A DNA stretch of 64,000 bases from Argopecten irradians (taxonomy: Eukaryota > Mollusca > Bivalvia > Pectinida > Pectinidae). Both the position numbers and the translations under genes were made by a program. Location: positions 9,920,383 through 9,984,382 of the forward strand of contig NC_091139.1 in the NCBI RefSeq assembly GCF_041381155.1, written 5' to 3'. Under the pieces are notes generated by a model. That model was not told where the DNA came from. It did not search any database and saw only the letters and a program-made list of their open reading frames with translations. The stretch's first letter is position 1. Each line of letters begins with the position of its first letter. This document shows positions 48,990 to 59,800 of the stretch, piece after piece.

Positions 48990-49022
48990 NNNNNNNNNNN
49001 NNNNNNNNNNNNNNNNNNNNNN
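48990..49022. other. Assembly gap (33 N)
   Basis: Thirty-three unknown bases. The true size is not known. The RNF14 3' exon(s) are expected between 46813 and the 3' end of ALG6, so this gap is a prime place for the missing sequence. Confidence 0.98.
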
Positions 49023-50036
49023 GTTGAATCTGTATCGCCATGTTATACTGTATGCTTGACAGATGATCAGCATATTTTTGTAGAGTAGGTGGTGTTATAG
49101 CAGTCAGGGCGACATCGTCAGCGAGAGTTGGATTATCAGTTTGGATCGACATGACTCTTGCAACACAATTACCTTTTTCAGAACGAATAGTAGGTTGTCG
49201 ATGAAAACTTGGTAGAAAAAAAACTAGACAACAACACCTAAGGCCTTTTTATTACTTGTAAGCATTGACAAATAGTAGCCTTTTGAACTGTCATTATATA
49301 CGTCAACAATGAATAGATGGGGACCGATAAACTGCTCCTTGGTGAACTCCCAGATCTACCGAGGTTGTCAACGTTGGTATAAATCATCTAAGTACTAAGA
49401 CCTGTTAAAATTATATATATATATCACTTCTTGGGTATACTTGAACATAACTCAGTCGATAAAAAGCATGTTTGCATCAGGCCTAACCTTACAAATTACT
49501 GTTGACTCGTGGATTGTTATGTTGCTTTATGATAAAATATGCAAAAATTGTTCATTTCTTACCACGTCATGATGTAGCATGTACAAGAAGCGTTTGTTTG
49601 ATACAGAAGCTTACACACCGATTCCTTGGCATACGAGTGGCGGTTGTAGTTCGCTAAATCTGTCTATATCATTTGGCTCTTTTTTGCCAAATATATAGTC
49701 TATATATTAGCTAAAAAAATAATTAGAGGTAGGTTTAGCGACTAAATTATATCATGCAAATATGGCGTATATGGTTTAATTTTTTGGAGTAAAAAGTGAA
49801 ATAAGGAAAGAGCAATACTCTATCCCGCAAACGTTTAAAAGAAAAAATAAATTCAAAATCAAAATACATTTCTATTCTTAGTAGATTTTTTATACGGGGA
49901 TTTTAAGAAATGACCCATACGGCGGCCATTTTAAAAATGTGCCTTTTTTTGCGATTTAAGTAGAGCCAAAGTTTTTCTATTTGATCACTTTGCCAGTATA
50001 TTTAGCTTTTTCGAGCTCATTTTTGCTTAAAGGGAC
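49023..50036. other. AT-rich sequence after the gap, no gene
   Basis: I looked for an acceptor followed by a C-N-K-M-x-C type frame that would finish RNF14 and found none. No other gene or RNA is recognised. Confidence 0.5.
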
Positions 50037-50674
50037 AATTCACTCAGGCTAATTCTTTTACATAACTAAGGAGCAAAATATAGCATTAATGTAATTGTTC
50101 TACATTTCTTATGAAACATGTAACGTAAAACATTGACAAATTCCAGAACAGGGGGGGGGGGGGGGGGGGGGAAGGGGGGGGGGGGGGGGGGGGGGAAAAA
50201 AAAAAAAACATTGTTAAGTATTTTTAATTAATATCGTTGAAATATCAAATGGTTGATCAATACGATTAAGCAAGTTCAATATGGACGCTGTAACCCATAC
50301 CCGAGCCAAAGTCACGCACGTTAAACAAATAAACTACATAACCACTGAGAAGGTGATAAAATGATTTTTAGGCAAGACAATTCACCTAATAAGGTAAACA
50401 CACTACGTATATACTGTCATAGCGATTATAGCAGTTCTAGACAAAAGTTGCATTCCTCTACGAGCAAGGGACAGGGTTCGACATACAAGAAGTTCGACCA
50501 CAATGTGTAATGGCGGATAGCGAGCGTGTCTGAACATCTTCACACAATGTCACAACCATGGGCTTTTCAGCATATCACAGTAAAACCGACTGATCTAATT
50601 TTCAATAGAACTGGGTTTTTTCCGGTATATATAACAAATTTTAATGTTCTCTTAGACTGCCATTGTCCCTTTAA
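50037..50674. mobile_element. TTAA MITE (AGGGACAAT family) with poly-G
   Basis: The ends AGGGACAAT and ATTGTCCCT are inverted, each next to TTAA. It contains a G tract at 50151-50195 interrupted only by AA, then an A run. No ORF. Confidence 0.75.
50151..50195 (+). repeat. Long G homopolymer tract
   Basis: Forty-three G in 45 bases, followed by thirteen A. It could form a G-quadruplex, and its length is likely unreliable in the assembly. Confidence 0.9.
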
Positions 50675-50854
50675 AATCTTTACTAGGTTTTGGAGTAATT
50701 AAAAAAAATAGCCATTAATGTATGAAATGATACAATTTTGCCACTTTATTTTTTACATTTAATGGCAATTTGAGCACTTTTTATTTTTTAATCTGAAATA
50801 TTCAAAAAATAACAAATATGTATATGGCGCCAAAAAAAAGTAAGCACACGGAAG

Positions 50855-50878
50855 CCCCCCCCCCCCCCCCCCCCCCCC
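50855..50878 (+). repeat. C homopolymer tract (24 C)
   Basis: Twenty-four C in a row, 660 bp from the G tract and complementary to it. Confidence 0.95.
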
Positions 50879-50975
50879 ATTTTTTTCTGCCTGATATAGA
50901 CAAGAGCAACATGTTCCCTACTGATATACAATATACTTCCTAAAGTTTAATACTAGACACTTTTTCTAAAAAGGG

Positions 50976-51341
50976 TTAAAGATGCTCCACCGCTGACAAA
51001 TTAGTATTTTTTTACACAATATAAAACAGGAGCAGACGATTTAGTATTTTTCTTCAGTTACAAAAGTTACGTACTTTAAACCATTACCACCATTGAAAAA
51101 GTTTGAGCTTCTAATTTTAATTCAAGTTTAAAAATATGAAAAATAATTAATTGCATCCCGAAAAAAATCCATGACACTATATCCTATATGGATGAAATAC
51201 TGATTGCGCATGCACCAAATGCAAAATAAATTGTTTTATATTATTTTTTGTGTTAATTAGACTATTATATACACGATTAAACACCAATTATTGATCAAAT
51301 GATGAATATCATTTATACTCTGTCGGCGGTGGAATGCATTT
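50976..51341 (+). mobile_element. TTAA MITE (AGATGCTCCACCGC family)
   Basis: Left end TTAA then AGATGCTCCACCGCTG; right end GGCGGTGGAATGCATTTTG, diverged. It is colinear with 42801-43166. Confidence 0.8.
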
Positions 51342-51699
51342 TGTAGCGCAAAATTAAGAGGTAGGGGTAGCATATGTCGTTATTCTGAGAAAAAATTGGA
51401 GCCTTATTAATCATAACTGCTATATTTTTAAAGAAGACCACTGGAAAATAAATTCTGCAAACATCTTTGCATACCAAACACCTCATTAGGAAATTATGCT
51501 TTAATCTCTCATGTATGTGGTCAAAACGGCAAAATTCCACATAAAATCCAAGATTTTGTCAATTAGGTATCTTTGAGTGACAATAGCTCAAAAACAAGCA
51601 CATGGACATATGTTTTTTTTTCTTTATTTTCTTTCTATGGTATTAGAACTCCAAAAAATCTATATGAGAAAAATAATTCAATGCCAGAAAATTTTGACT

Positions 51700-51837
51700 T
51701 CTCAGTAACGGTAAGTTAATAACTTTTGCTATTCTACAAAATTATCGATATCGTTTTAACATTTTATTCCATTTTATTTTTCCTCATTCCCGATTTCAAA
51801 AATTAAAAAGCCGCTTCGGAAAGGTTGTGGGCCTTTA
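51700..51837 (-). repeat. Dispersed repeat (CACTACCTTTCCGAAA family), partial
   Basis: The reverse complement reads TTTAAAGGCCCACAACCTTT then CCGAAGCGGC, as in the copies at 24821 and 41806. Only the first 130 bp or so align. Confidence 0.65.
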
Positions 51838-52111
51838 AAAACCAAAATCCGAAAATCTCAATTGTTGTGTATGTGTTTTTTTTTTTCTTTCTCTCGTTTT
51901 TAAGCATTGGCGGGGCTTTGCCTTTTCCTTCCATTGTATGTTATATGCATGTTGTGTACGATTGGCGTGAACCTTTCAAATTTTAATATTGAGGATGTGA
52001 CCGATTTTCATTGTCATTTATTTATCTATGTACACTACATGTGTATCTGCTGTCATGAAGAACTGGTAATTGACACTGGGGAGGGGGTTACACTGATAAC
52101 AGGGCATGTGA

Positions 52112-52266
52112 CTGACCTCTGAGGTGAACGAGATCACGGGAGTTAATATATTGTAGCCCAAAAGACTTTTTATACAGAAAATGTTGTCGTCTTTAGAAAG
52201 GTATAGTAGGCCGGGTACGTATATTCGTTCTAGACTGACCTCTGAGGTGAACCGAGGTCACGGGAG
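52112..52266 (+). repeat. Direct repeat pair, about 30 bp
   Basis: CTGACCTCTGAGGTGAAC followed by GAG(A/G)TCACGGGAG occurs at 52112-52141 and 52235-52266. Each copy contains TGACCT and AGGTGA in inverted order. The remaining sequence between 51840 and 52430 shows no gene. Confidence 0.7.
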
Positions 52267-52432
52267 CTGTCCTGTGTCTGGGGTGATCTCAGGGACAACT
52301 ATGAGTTATAGGGGAAGGGGGATGGAGGTCAAGTAGTCCCCCCAGGGGATGTATGCCTGGAACTGTGGAGGAGTACAGATCTGTTTAAAGGGCTGTCCAC
52401 TGTACATATTACACCCGTAACGCTACATGAAT

Positions 52433-52645
52433 GGGGTAACAATATCTGCTTCCAAGGGGAGATAACTCACACAAAGTTTTAAATATATAATGAGGTAACA
52501 ATATCTCTACTCCCCAGGGGAGGACAACTCACACAAAGTATATAGATGAGGTAACAATATCTGCTCCCCAGGGGAGATAACTCACACAAAGTAGATAATG
52601 AGGTAACAATTTCTACTCCCCAGGGAGATAACTCACACATTATCC
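52433..52645 (+). repeat. Short tandem array, about 50-bp unit, four copies
   Basis: Units of GGTAACAATATCTGCTCCCC then AGGGGAGATAACTCACACAA. Each contains the palindrome CTCCCCAGGGGAG or a variant. Confidence 0.82.
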
Positions 52646-52701
52646 TCCCCTGTTCAATGTTAGCAGAATCTTTATTAGGTGCAGCAAATACTGATTTTTA
52701 A

Positions 52702-53033
52702 CAAGAGGCTCAGAGGGCCTGTATAGCTAACCTGGTTTGTAATGCTGACTAACATTTTGAAAACAGATTCATTTCTTTTCTAATGGAATTTTAAAGATTT
52801 TGCCTCCAATTTCCCAATTGGGTTCCACTCTTTCTGCTCAAGGCGGTCAGAGCAAAAATTGATACAAATTATTCCCCTTTCCTGAAGGATGTTTCTGGCC
52901 AAATTTGGTCACAATCCTTGCAGAACTCTACGACTAGTAGTGGTTTACATGTAAAGGAAATTTTAACGGACAGATGGACGATGGACGCCGAATTTGACAC
53001 AAACTCACGAGCCCTTTGGGCCAGGTGAGTTAA
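52702..53033 (+). mobile_element. Pearl-like element, family A, single unit
   Basis: CAAGAGGCTCAGAGGGCCTG then AGCTAACCTGG at the 5' end; one core unit; a short GGAC-like tract (CGGACAGATGGACGATGGAC); and 3' ACTCACGAGCCCTTTGGGCC then AGGTGAGTTAAAAA. This 332-bp copy shows the minimum form of the family. Confidence 0.82.
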
Positions 53034-53664
53034 AAAACCGAATAGGCAACTGTAAATCTACATCTCTTAGATTAATATGAATTTCAATTCAATTTAAATC
53101 CACAAATGTTAATCTTCACAAAGTGTGAAATCGAAATCACGAAATTTAGTAGTCATGAAAGACAGTTGGTTAACAGCATTCAGTAAATAATGTTTTGTTT
53201 AACACAAATTTTAATTTGACTTTGTTTTCTTCTTGCAGTGTCCAGATTTTGTTTGTCTTATGAAAATTCATCTATAAATGAATGCAGATACAACTAGACA
53301 TAAATAACCAAAACTTCAAATATATTTGTTAGTTAAACTTTTTATTCTTCACAGGTGAATGTTCCTTTGGTGATTTCTGAAAAAATGATGGTAACAATAC
53401 AAACAATGTCACACCTCTAAACTCAAATAGCTGCCTTATCATATCATTTAGTGGTCGAACGTAACAGGCATCAATACTAATGGAATGAATAAGTTCTTTG
53501 AATAGAGGTAGAGTTAAAGTCATGACCACTTTCTACAAGCGATAAAGGATTCTTATAGTTTATTTAGCAAGGCACCGTTCAGTATACAATGCGTCCTGAT
53601 ATTTCATACAGATTATAAAATCATCAGTAATGATAATAATTTGTAATTTCTACTGTGCCTTCTC

Positions 53665-53695
53665 CTGTGCCTTCCTTTCCAGAAGGAAGGCACAG
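53665..53695. other. Perfect 13-bp hairpin downstream of ALG6
   Basis: CTGTGCCTTCCTT, a five-base loop, then AAGGAAGGCACAG. It lies about 115-145 bp past the ALG6 stop codon. Whether it is in the 3' untranslated region depends on poly(A) site use: an AATAAA at 53795-53790 (minus) is only about 14 bp past the stop. Confidence 0.7.
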
Positions 53696-53808
53696 AATAA
53701 ATGACAAATTTCTATCATCACAAATGATTTTTATGATTTTACACCTAAAACCTTTACACGAGAAAAAATAAATCAAAGTCAAACTTATGTTTATTAACCA
53801 GACATGTT

Positions 53809-56800
53809 CTACTGTTTCTTTTTGAGCTGGGTATATGGTGACTGTTGAGTGTTGGTTGTCTCGTAGTCTTTACACTGGAACTGTCGTACATGGAAATAGA
53901 TGAGGAAGAGAAGGAAATGAGAACAGGAGTAAATGGAAACCAGAACCGGGAACAGATCCGGAAGATTGGACGGGGGTGTAGCAAACACAGACAGTGCTGT
54001 CAGGGATATCACTCCAAACATCGACCAGTAAAACTGAAAAACAAAAATATACAACATTTAAGTATTCATGTCACTATTTTTTAACTTCATCGGAGTATGA
54101 AAGAAATTTTGTGTGCAAACAGTGAGAATCTGCTAGAATCTGCAACTCATAAAAGTTTGCAAACAAAATTAACAAAATGCTTATAATCAAATTTTTAGAC
54201 TACTTGATGATATAAAATATGTTTAAAAGTACAATTCCAATGTATTATTTTTTCTAAATCAATACGCAAACGTGTCTATTGTGACGACATGATAATGTCG
54301 GGTTTTCGCGCCATTCTCAGATTTTGTTTTCATAGTACATGTATATGAAGAAAAAGAATCTGACAATCAGGAAGTCGGATTTAGTATGAAAACAAGTAAA
54401 AATTAATTATATCACTCTGAACGTCAACTAGTAAAAAACAAACTCATTTAATCAGGTACTTTGGAAGTCAGATTCGTCATTTTGACAACCTTAAAGATGC
54501 TCCACCGCCATAGAGCATAAATGAGATTCATCATTTGAACAATAATTTGTGTTTAATCGTGTGTATATAAGTCTAATTAACACAAAAAATAAAATAAGAT
54601 AATTTATTTTGCTTTTGGTGCATGCGCAATCAGTACTTCATTCTATATAGGATATAATGTCACAGAATTTTTCGGGATGCAATTAATTATTTTTTGTAAT
54701 TTTAACTTGAATTAAAATTAGAAGCTCAAACTTTTCAATGGTGGTAATGGTGTAAAGTTAGCAACTTTTGTAACTGAAGAAAAAATAAATAATCGTCTGC
54801 TCCTGTATTTGATAGTGAAAAAATACCACTTGTCAGAGATGGAGCATCTTTTAAAAATAGGGGGTTTTACTATCTGGTCCTACTTAACTCTGTCAAGTCG
54901 TTAAAAGAAGCCAACTGTTCACTTACAGAGGTGGACCACAGTTTGACATAAGCTCACCATTGTACTAAAGATATTGTGAGTTGGTGAATAGGAATAAGCT
55001 TAGTGATGTACTAGGTGATAATTGGAAATTTTCGAAAGAATGTTAGTAAAACTCACAGTGAACTTCTGTAGACGGCGTTGTAGTTTATATTCATCACTAG
55101 GTATCGCAAACACAGGAGTCGTACTGCGGCTGATAATGGTATACAGCATGGTAGTGGAAATGTATGGGATCAGTAATCCATCCTTCATCAGAAGAGGTAA
55201 CATACTGGACAGAAAAAGAAGCTACTGTAAATGTTGTCATACTACAAAGAGCCATAATTATAATTCTGTAGTCGTAATCTGGTACAAGAGGTCCAAAGGG
55301 CCTAAATAGTCATCTGACAATCATTTGAAGTTTTGCAAATGTTACCTTATATTGCATGCAAATTTCGTAAATAAACATAAATGAACATTTTTTATACTCT
55401 GTCTGTAATGCTTATATCTAAACAAGAATGATATAGTGGTTTTATAGACAAAGGGAGATAATTTTCAAGTTATCGGTTCAAATTACTTAGAAGTTGTTAT
55501 TTGTTTTTTATATATTTCACAAAAGTGACTTGAAGAGCTTCATGCTACAGGCCTAATATCTGAATACTTTAGGCTTTTGAATTTTTCAGAAAAGATTTTT
55601 CACCAATTTGAATTCTGTGACGTTGAAAGATGAAATACTACATGCCTAATATCAGGTATCCAAGGCCACTAGTTATTGATAGACAAGTAATTAAAAAAAA
55701 GGTCTATTTGACCCCTTTGGCCTTGAATGAAGGTCACTATATATAATATATTTCAACCAACGTGGTAGTCTTTCGCCACAGCATGCTATAGATCCAATAT
55801 CTGATCTCTAGACCACTTATTGCCAAAAAATCTTTCAAAAAGATTTTAGTCTACTGGGTATTTGATCCATGTGACCTTGAATGAAAATCAAGATCAATCA
55901 TTTGAAAAACTTGGTAGCCCTTCATTCAAGCATGCTACAGGCGACACAGAGCGCATGGCAGATGGAGCATAAAGACAATAAGTCATTCTAATACTGGACA
56001 CAACAAATCACAGTTATCCTAATTCAGTACTGTGTGCATTTCTTGTTTATGATTAGATTTTACAATAATGACATGACTTACTTTTGATTAGAGTTCATAC
56101 AATAATGACTTACCTAAATGTTGCTATTATGGTGAACCAGAGATTCCAGAAAGGTAGTTGAACAGAAAACAGGTTTACAATTCTGCAACAATGACAGATA
56201 TGACCCCTTGATAAACTTGTAAATTTGTATGCATGAAATAAGGTTTTTTTTACTCAAACATGAAATGAAGAATAAGACATCAATTTTGAATTTCAAATTA
56301 AATTGTTACCGGTAACTGTTTTTAGAAAAATTAATTTTACTTACACAATAACAATAAGAATGCTCTTCTCATGAACTTGGAATGAAAACAGGAAAAATAT
56401 CAAGGAACAATTTATCTGCAAAACAAAAATGTAAAACAACGCATGAATACCTTCATTAATTTGGCTTTTCCCCATTATGAATTTTGTACTAATAACGAGT
56501 ATTTGTATTAACATTTTACATATTACTTGGTCCTAAATGAGTCGTTGCTGAGTTCCTGGGGCGATAAAAAGTCAAGTGACCATTAGGGTCTCTGGTCCTC
56601 TTGATTATCTTTACACGTCAGCAAATAACCTAAATATACATTTGGAATTCATCAATAAGATTTAGCATAAAATGTACCTGGTACAGTTTGTAAATTGCAT
56701 GCCATCTATACTATTGTAATGTATTTATTATTGACCGATCGCCAGGTGTAATATAGCCACGCCTCGTGCTTACAAACGCATGTATTTCTATTCAATGTCG

Positions 56801-59800
56801 GAGCAAACATTGTAGCACACACAATACAAAATGCAAAGTCACATGTGGTTTGATTGACAGCTGGCGATCCGTCAATTGTTATAGTTCCTAAGGAGGAGGA
56901 GTCAACATCACATTAAGAATGGACACCTACCGGTATCCCTGACAGGCTAATTATAATCTGTTATAGATATTATTTGCAACATCATTATTTATATATACAG
57001 TCAAACCTGTCTATAAAGACCACTCCCAGGACCAAGAAAAATTACCTTAAAAGCCAAGTGGTCTTTATACACAGGTAAAATTTGTTAAAATGGATAATTT
57101 AGGACCATGAGACAGTGGTCTTACTTAACAGGTGGTCTTTATACAGAGGTGGTCATTAAGGCAGGTTCAATGTATATATATGTGTACATAAATGTTAATG
57201 TTTGTTACTATACACTATCACACTTACTAATGAATATTTAAATCTCAGAAAACTTGGTTTAAACAGGAGATTCAGTGAGCATGGAAGACACAGCACCAGT
57301 GTGGAGATCAAACTGAAATAAAAAATAATATCAACAATATCAACTCATTACAGTGTACATGTTATGGGCATAGATCTCATCGGTTACAGAGATTGTTTGT
57401 CTTCATGTAAAAATACTCATAGCTTCTCATTATTTGAAAGAATGCATTTATGTTTTATGATATTTGACTGTCATTATATTAATTGACAAAAGTTATCTCC
57501 ATTTCTGTCAGGGAGGAATTGAGATACATTTGTATATTGCATCCTAAAGTGTTTTGGCTATTAAGAAAAAGTCATTTGTATGATATAGATAAAATTAATT
57601 TTTTGTTTCTTTTGCACCTAAACCCTCTCGGGACCTGCCCCAGGAATTGAACAAAAATCAAGTTTCATTTAAAATTGAAACTGGAGGACGATTAACTTCT
57701 GTATTGATCTCACATATTCTTTTGAGCTTCACAAAAAAAAAACCTAGAAAACAAAACCAAAACCCGTTTGTGTGACATAATGTCCAGAATAACTTCACCA
57801 ATGTCCATTTTATGTTTGTGTTAATTCACCGACAGTTCAATCCTCTGAGCCCACATGGACATCAGTGGTTCAACATAAAGCTTACCAAAGCAGAACAAGC
57901 TGGTCTCTGTTCAACATGTCTTTGAGTTTCACTAGGACAGATAAACTGCACCAGACGTTTGCCACCTTGTCCTGTAATCAAAACCGTGTAAATTGGAATC
58001 AATCAATTACATGTTTAATACTGAAAATCATTTATAGATCACTTATATTTCATTTTGATATCAGAAACCTTTAAGCATGCTGATTTTCATGGCTTCTGCT
58101 GCAGAATTAATTATAAATTCACAAATCAAATGCTCACATTTACGAGGAATTGAATACACATAATCTTTCAGGTAAATCAGCAAAATATACGATATGCTTT
58201 TCCAATATATTTTCTGCCTTACATTGCTTATGCCAGGTATATATATATGTCAGTACTCCAACTGATTTTTTAAAATTTTATCGATTTCTACTAAGTTCGA
58301 ACTGGTCAATCGAAATTTATTTGATTTTGTTCAAACTAACCAAAGGTTTACTGTATCATTGAAATTTGGTGCTGAAAACTTTTTACATTTGACATCTTTG
58401 TAAGATAAATATCCTGCGGTGTATTATTCTATCACATATTGCTTGGATCTTGATTCATCTTAGTGAAATAAAAACAAATCCTTCTACTAACCAATAAGTA
58501 ACTGAACTTAAGATAAATCATAACTATAATTACCTCATACAGGCCGCGAGCAAAGGGAAAAAGTCGGTGAAGTACTTGGAGAGCAGAATCTTTGGTTGTA
58601 AGAAATGGTGCCCAGCAGACAGCAAATGTAGCAAGTACTGTGATTCCTATCTTAATTAGCCGCAGAAACCTGGAATTAAATCATCAGATTAGCTTTACAT
58701 GTATATACTTCTGTTATTCATAATACCTGTAAACATTTCCAATATTTAGGCAGACAGATCGATATGCCGACTACTGCCAAATTTGGGCTTCTCTCAAAGG
58801 TGTATATAATTCATTTATACAAATCACTTTCAATGGGTTAGATGCAAGCACACCAAGGGTCTGACCTGAGAAAACCCATAGGATAGGGCAGCTAACTCAT
58901 GACATGTATGAAAAGCAATTTAAAGGCTATTTACAGATGAGATGCTTGACTTACCCATTCTGGTCCTTCCTCCAAATACAGAGCCCCAGAAGGTAGAAAA
59001 AGAATGGAAAGGCGTGGTATAACTCCATCTGTTTATAGTTCAGTGCCAGCACAAAGAAAACGGATCCCCAGAGTTCACGACCTTTACCGATCAACCAGAC
59101 AGCCAGTAGGACAAAGCCAAGGCTAATACAGTTATATCTGTATTGTAGGTTAAGGTCAGTATAGGGTCAAGGACAAATCAAGGTTATCTCTTAAACATTG
59201 ACCTTTAACCAAGCTCATCAAATGTTAACTTGGATAAAGGTTCATGTGTAGGGTAACACTGGTCTACACTCACACACTCAGATCTTCACCATGGTAACAC
59301 AGACCTACACACACCTCAGACTTCACCATGGTAACACTGCCTACACACACCTCAGATCTTCACCATGGTAACACAGACCTACACTCACACACCTCAGATC
59401 TTCACCATGGTAACACAGACCTACACACTCACACACACTTACACACCTCAGATCTTCACCATGGTAACACAGACCTACACCCACACACCTCAGATCTTCA
59501 CCATGGTAACACAGACCTACACTCACACACCTCAGATCTTCACCATGGTAACACAGGCCTACACACAGACCTACACTTACACACCTCAGATCTTCACCAT
59601 GGTAACACAGGCCTACACACAGACCTACACTTACACACCTCAGATCTTCACCATGGTAACACAGACCTACACTCACACACCTCAGATCTTCACCATGGTA
59701 GCCTACACACAGACCTACACTACACACTCAGATCTTCACCATGGTAACACAGACCTCACTCACACACAGATCTTCACCATGGTAACACAGACCTACACTC

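Noticed and set aside
52112..52266. Nuclear-receptor-like TGACCT/AGGTGA sites
   Set aside because: The half-sites are part of a duplicated 30-bp segment far from any promoter seen here; too short to support a regulatory call.
53221..53290. Possible last exon of RNF14 after TTCTTGCAG
   Set aside because: In the required phase it reads into a stop after eight codons and lacks the expected C-N-K-M motif.
53329..53529. 66-codon minus-strand ORF downstream of ALG6
   Set aside because: ALG6 already ends at 53809 with a good stop and C terminus; no homology or splice link was found.
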